Shown one piece after another: positions 62,086 to 64,000 of a stretch of DNA of 64,000 nt. The notes under the pieces were generated by a model. It had not been told where the DNA came from. It was given only the letters and a program-made list of their open reading frames with translations, and searched no databases. Position 1 is the first letter of the stretch, and each line of letters opens with the position of its first letter. The stretch comes from Salinisphaera sp040361255 (GTDB lineage: Bacteria > Pseudomonadota > Gammaproteobacteria > Nevskiales > Salinisphaeraceae), in contig NZ_APNG01000013.1 of NCBI RefSeq assembly GCF_040361255.1, forward strand, positions 1 to 64,000, given 5' to 3'. Both the position numbers and the translations under genes were made by a program.

Positions 62086-62376
62086 ATGTTCGAGTTCTTT
62101 CCTTGGCTGATCGGCCTGGCGCTGGTCGCCCTGTTCTGGTGGCAATCGCTGGGCGCGCGCTCGGCGGCCCGGCGCGCTGCGCTCGCGGCCTGCGAACAGG
62201 CCGAGGTGACGTTTATCGACGAACTGGCCTTTCAGCGCATCTGGATCGGGCGCGGCGCGCTGCGGCGCCGCTATCGCTTCGAGTTCTATCGCCGCGGCGA
62301 CCGACGCTATTCAGGCCATGTGGACATGCACGGCCAGCGCGTCGCCCATATCGAAATGGAACCCTACCCCGTTTGA
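62086..62376 (+). CDS. DUF3301 small membrane-anchored protein
   Basis: A 96-residue protein with one N-terminal helix (PWLIGLALVALFWWQSLGAR) and a conserved soluble part (CEQAEVTFIDELAFQRIWIG, RRYRFEFYRRGDRRYSGHVD). This matches DUF3301, a gammaproteobacterial family of unknown function. It starts 11 bp after the oxidase stop on the same strand, so it probably shares the transcript. Confidence 0.85.
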   Translation: MFEFFPWLIGLALVALFWWQSLGARSAARRAALAACEQAEVTFIDELAFQRIWIGRGALRRRYRFEFYRRGDRRYSGHVDMHGQRVAHIEMEPYPV

Positions 62377-62385
62377 TCGCGGCGC

Positions 62386-62961
62386 CTATCCCGCCTGACG
62401 CGGATCGGTTTCGGCCACCATCGGCTTGTCCTTGAACCGATTCTTGAGCGCGAGGAGCGCGCCATGATCGGCGAAGTCGAACAACTCGCGCATTTCGGCC
62501 CAGTCGATCAGGCAATACAGACAGATGCTCGGATAATGCCATTCGTCGAATGCGCCGGCCGTGGCCATCTCCGACAGGGCATCAATACAGCGTTCGATGC
62601 GCTCATGCTGGAGGCGGTAGAACAGGATGTCGGGCCCGGTGGCCAGACCGGATTTCTTGGACAGCGCGATGGTCACCATGGAATCGTTGGCGCCGTCGAT
62701 GAGGGTGAGCTGGTTTTCCTGGGCCCATGACAGCGCGGCAAACCCCATCTTCTCGGACAGATAGCGCGCAATCACCCGCGAGTCGTAGATTGAATGATCC
62801 GCGTCGATGAGCATCGGCACCTTGAGCGCGGGGTTGTTGCGACGCAGTTCGTCGCGATCGGCGCCATAGATATCCAGGGCCTCGAACGCATAGTCGCTGC
62901 CACCGAGCAGCAGGCGTATGCGGCGTACATAGGGCGAAGTCGAAGAACCAATGAGTTTCAT
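62386..62961 (-). CDS. Glutathione S-transferase family protein
   Basis: A 191-residue GST. The N-terminal thioredoxin fold begins MKLIGSSTSPYVRRIRLLLG with Ser in the catalytic position, followed by LDIYGADRDELRRNNPALKV and the cis-Pro glutathione site in VPMLIDADHSIYDSRVIARY. The C-terminal part is all-helical (NDSMVTIALSKKSGL, FYRLQHERIERCIDALSEMA). The start at 62961 matches the fold; a longer frame to 63198 runs into a repeat-like region. It is convergent with the DUF3301 gene, 9 bp between stops. Confidence 0.9.
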   Translation of the reverse strand: MKLIGSSTSPYVRRIRLLLGGSDYAFEALDIYGADRDELRRNNPALKVPMLIDADHSIYDSRVIARYLSEKMGFAALSWAQENQLTLIDGANDSMVTIALSKKSGLATGPDILFYRLQHERIERCIDALSEMATAGAFDEWHYPSICLYCLIDWAEMRELFDFADHGALLALKNRFKDKPMVAETDPRQAG

Positions 62962-63036
62962 GAGCGATGCCTCGTTTTCGCACAGGCGTTTGGGGTGTCC
63001 CAGTCTACAGCTTCGTCTGGATTGCGCGTGCGGCTC

Positions 63037-63220
63037 GGGAATCTCTGTGTCACCCCTCGCGGATCGCGTTCGAGTCCTCAAAATGCGTTGCGACAAGACG
63101 TGCGAGCGCAGCGCCTGCCTCATTGGCAGGTCAAGCCCGCACAACGCGGTGGCAGCGCATTTGAGGCCGAACCCCGTAGGGGCCGTCGGCGCGACCACGA
63201 CAGGTTGTGCAGAGATTCCC
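63037..63220. mobile_element. Possible small MITE-like element or IS remnant
   Basis: GGGAATCTCTG (63037-63047) and CAGAGATTCCC (63210-63220) are perfect 11-bp complements bracketing 184 bp in the gap between the GST and thioesterase genes. The interior has no gene. No target-site duplication was identified, so origin as a mobile element is only a suggestion. Confidence 0.4.
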
Positions 63221-63248
63221 TAAACTACGACCAAAGCCTTTAATCGCC

Positions 63249-63770
63249 ATGCGCATGAACGACAGCCAGAACGGCCACGGGGACGTCAACGACAACACCG
63301 AGATCACGCTGCGTTTTCTCGCCGAACCATCCGACGTGAATTTCGGCGGCAACGTGCATGGCGGCAACGTCATGAAATGGATCGACCATGCCGGCTATAC
63401 CTGTGCCGCCAACTGGAGTTCGGCCTATTGCGTGACCGTCTATGTCGGCGGCATCCGCTTTCTCAAGCCCATCAGCGTGGGAGACCTGGTCGAACTCAAG
63501 GCCGAACTCATGCATACCGGACGTACCAGCATGCATATCTCGGTCAGCGTGCATGCGCGTAACCCGCGCGACCGGCAGCGGCGCTTCACCACCCACTGTA
63601 TTCTCGTGTTCGTGGCCCTCGACGATAGCGGCAAACCGCAACGCATACCCGCCTTCGAGCCCGCCAGCGAACGCGCGCATCACCTCAATGCCTATGCCCG
63701 ACGCATGATCGAACTGCGCGAACAGCTACGCAGCGAGTCCGAATCCTTTCTCGGTGCAGTCAAGGCCTGA
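63249..63770 (+). CDS. Hotdog-fold acyl-CoA thioesterase
   Basis: A 173-residue acyl-CoA hydrolase of the YciA/BFIT-like group. The signature NFGGNVHGGNVMKWIDHAGY is at about 30-49, followed by VTVYVGGIRFLKPISVGDLV and LMHTGRTSMHISVSVHARNP. The C-terminus (RMIELREQLRSESESF) is a helical tail. The protein cleaves acyl-CoA to free acid and CoA in the cytoplasm. The start is 63249 or 63255; neither has a clear ribosome site. Confidence 0.88.
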   Translation: MRMNDSQNGHGDVNDNTEITLRFLAEPSDVNFGGNVHGGNVMKWIDHAGYTCAANWSSAYCVTVYVGGIRFLKPISVGDLVELKAELMHTGRTSMHISVSVHARNPRDRQRRFTTHCILVFVALDDSGKPQRIPAFEPASERAHHLNAYARRMIELREQLRSESESFLGAVKA

Positions 63771-63871
63771 GGCGCGATTGGCGAGCGCGGGCCTGCGCCT
63801 GGCGCCAAACGCGATGGGGAACCCTCCCGGCCACTGCCTGTCTTGTCTTTCGAATTCATCACGAGCGACCC

Positions 63872-64000
63872 ATGAATCGACGCAACCTGTTGAAGGCATC
63901 GCTGGCCTTGAGCGCCCTCGGCCTGCCCGCATTCCCGACATTCGCCCAGAACGTACGTACCGATGAGCACGGCGAACCCTTCGATTTCGATCGCCTGAAA
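63872..64000 (+). CDS. opgD: Glucan biosynthesis protein OpgD (N-terminal fragment, runs off right edge)
   Basis: Only 43 codons are visible. They begin MNRRNLLKASLALSALGLPA, a twin-arginine (Tat) signal with RR at residues 3-4, cleaved near FAQ, and then read EHGEPFDFDRLK. OpgD, the Tat-exported paralogue of OpgG that shapes periplasmic glucans, has the same plan (twin-Arg leader, then an FDF start of the mature domain). opgGH lies elsewhere in this window, which supports the call. The fragment is short, so another Tat-exported protein remains possible. Confidence 0.7.
   Translation, partial: MNRRNLLKASLALSALGLPAFPTFAQNVRTDEHGEPFDFDRLK

Noticed and set aside
63055..63085. tRNA-like GTTCGAGTCC segment
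   Set aside because: No T-stem, anticodon arm or acceptor pairing could be formed around it.

Overview
This is a GC-rich bacterial chromosome segment. The order rsmG-parA-parB-atpIBEFHAGDC followed by glmU-glmS, the osmoregulated glucan genes opgGH, a wax ester synthase/DGAT, dodecin and type II secretion genes all point to a Gammaproteobacterium, probably a marine or halotolerant one. Any assignment below class (a Salinisphaera-like lineage, for example) is only a guess from gene content.

Layout. Positions 1-6.4 kb are accessory: a displaced Rhs C-terminal cassette running off the left edge, a divergent LysR/SDR pair, a LysE exporter, a DapA-family lyase, an IS200-like RAYT transposase bracketed by short inverted repeats, and a small AT-rich membrane protein. 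Positions 6.4-14 kb hold a 2119-residue secreted SpvB/FG-GAP/Rhs protein and a divergent LuxR-type regulator. Positions 14-17 kb hold gspD and gspC without the rest of the type II secretion genes. From 17.4 to 36 kb a long minus-strand block of housekeeping genes runs, in transcription order, rsmG, parA, parB, atpI-B-E-F-H-A-G-D-C, an unknown outer-membrane-like protein, opgG, opgH, glmU, glmS. A good sigma70-type promoter lies before atpI. From 36 kb onward there are short transcription units: an acyl-CoA carboxyltransferase, glnS, a two-component pair, WS/DGAT, MAPEG, prpC with acuI, dodecin, pdxH, an L,D-transpeptidase facing an Lpp-like lipoprotein across a bidirectional terminator, a CoA hydrolase, a decayed selO, mscL, queA, a Kef-type antiporter, an FMN oxidase, a thioesterase and the start of opgD.

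How the genes work together. Envelope functions dominate: opgGH (and opgD at the right edge) make and modify periplasmic glucans, glmU/glmS supply UDP-GlcNAc, and the L,D-transpeptidase probably couples the neighbouring Lys-terminated lipoprotein to peptidoglycan. acuI and prpC form a propionyl-CoA production/consumption pair. The most interesting accessory system is the Rhs locus. Its very long exported protein has an unrecognised C-terminal module, is followed 23 bp later by a two-helix membrane protein of different base composition (a candidate immunity protein), has its own divergent regulator, and has a second C-terminal cassette about 6 kb downstream that shares about 320 bp of nearly identical Rhs core.

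Intergenic DNA holds several repeat structures: inverted repeats around the RAYT gene, a nested inverted repeat at 37.6-38.0 kb with a related copy at 51.3-51.7 kb abutting the selO remnant, a 268-bp MITE-like element with 21-bp termini at 54.7 kb, and a possible second small element at 63.0 kb. No rRNA, tRNA, CRISPR array or replication origin was recognised.
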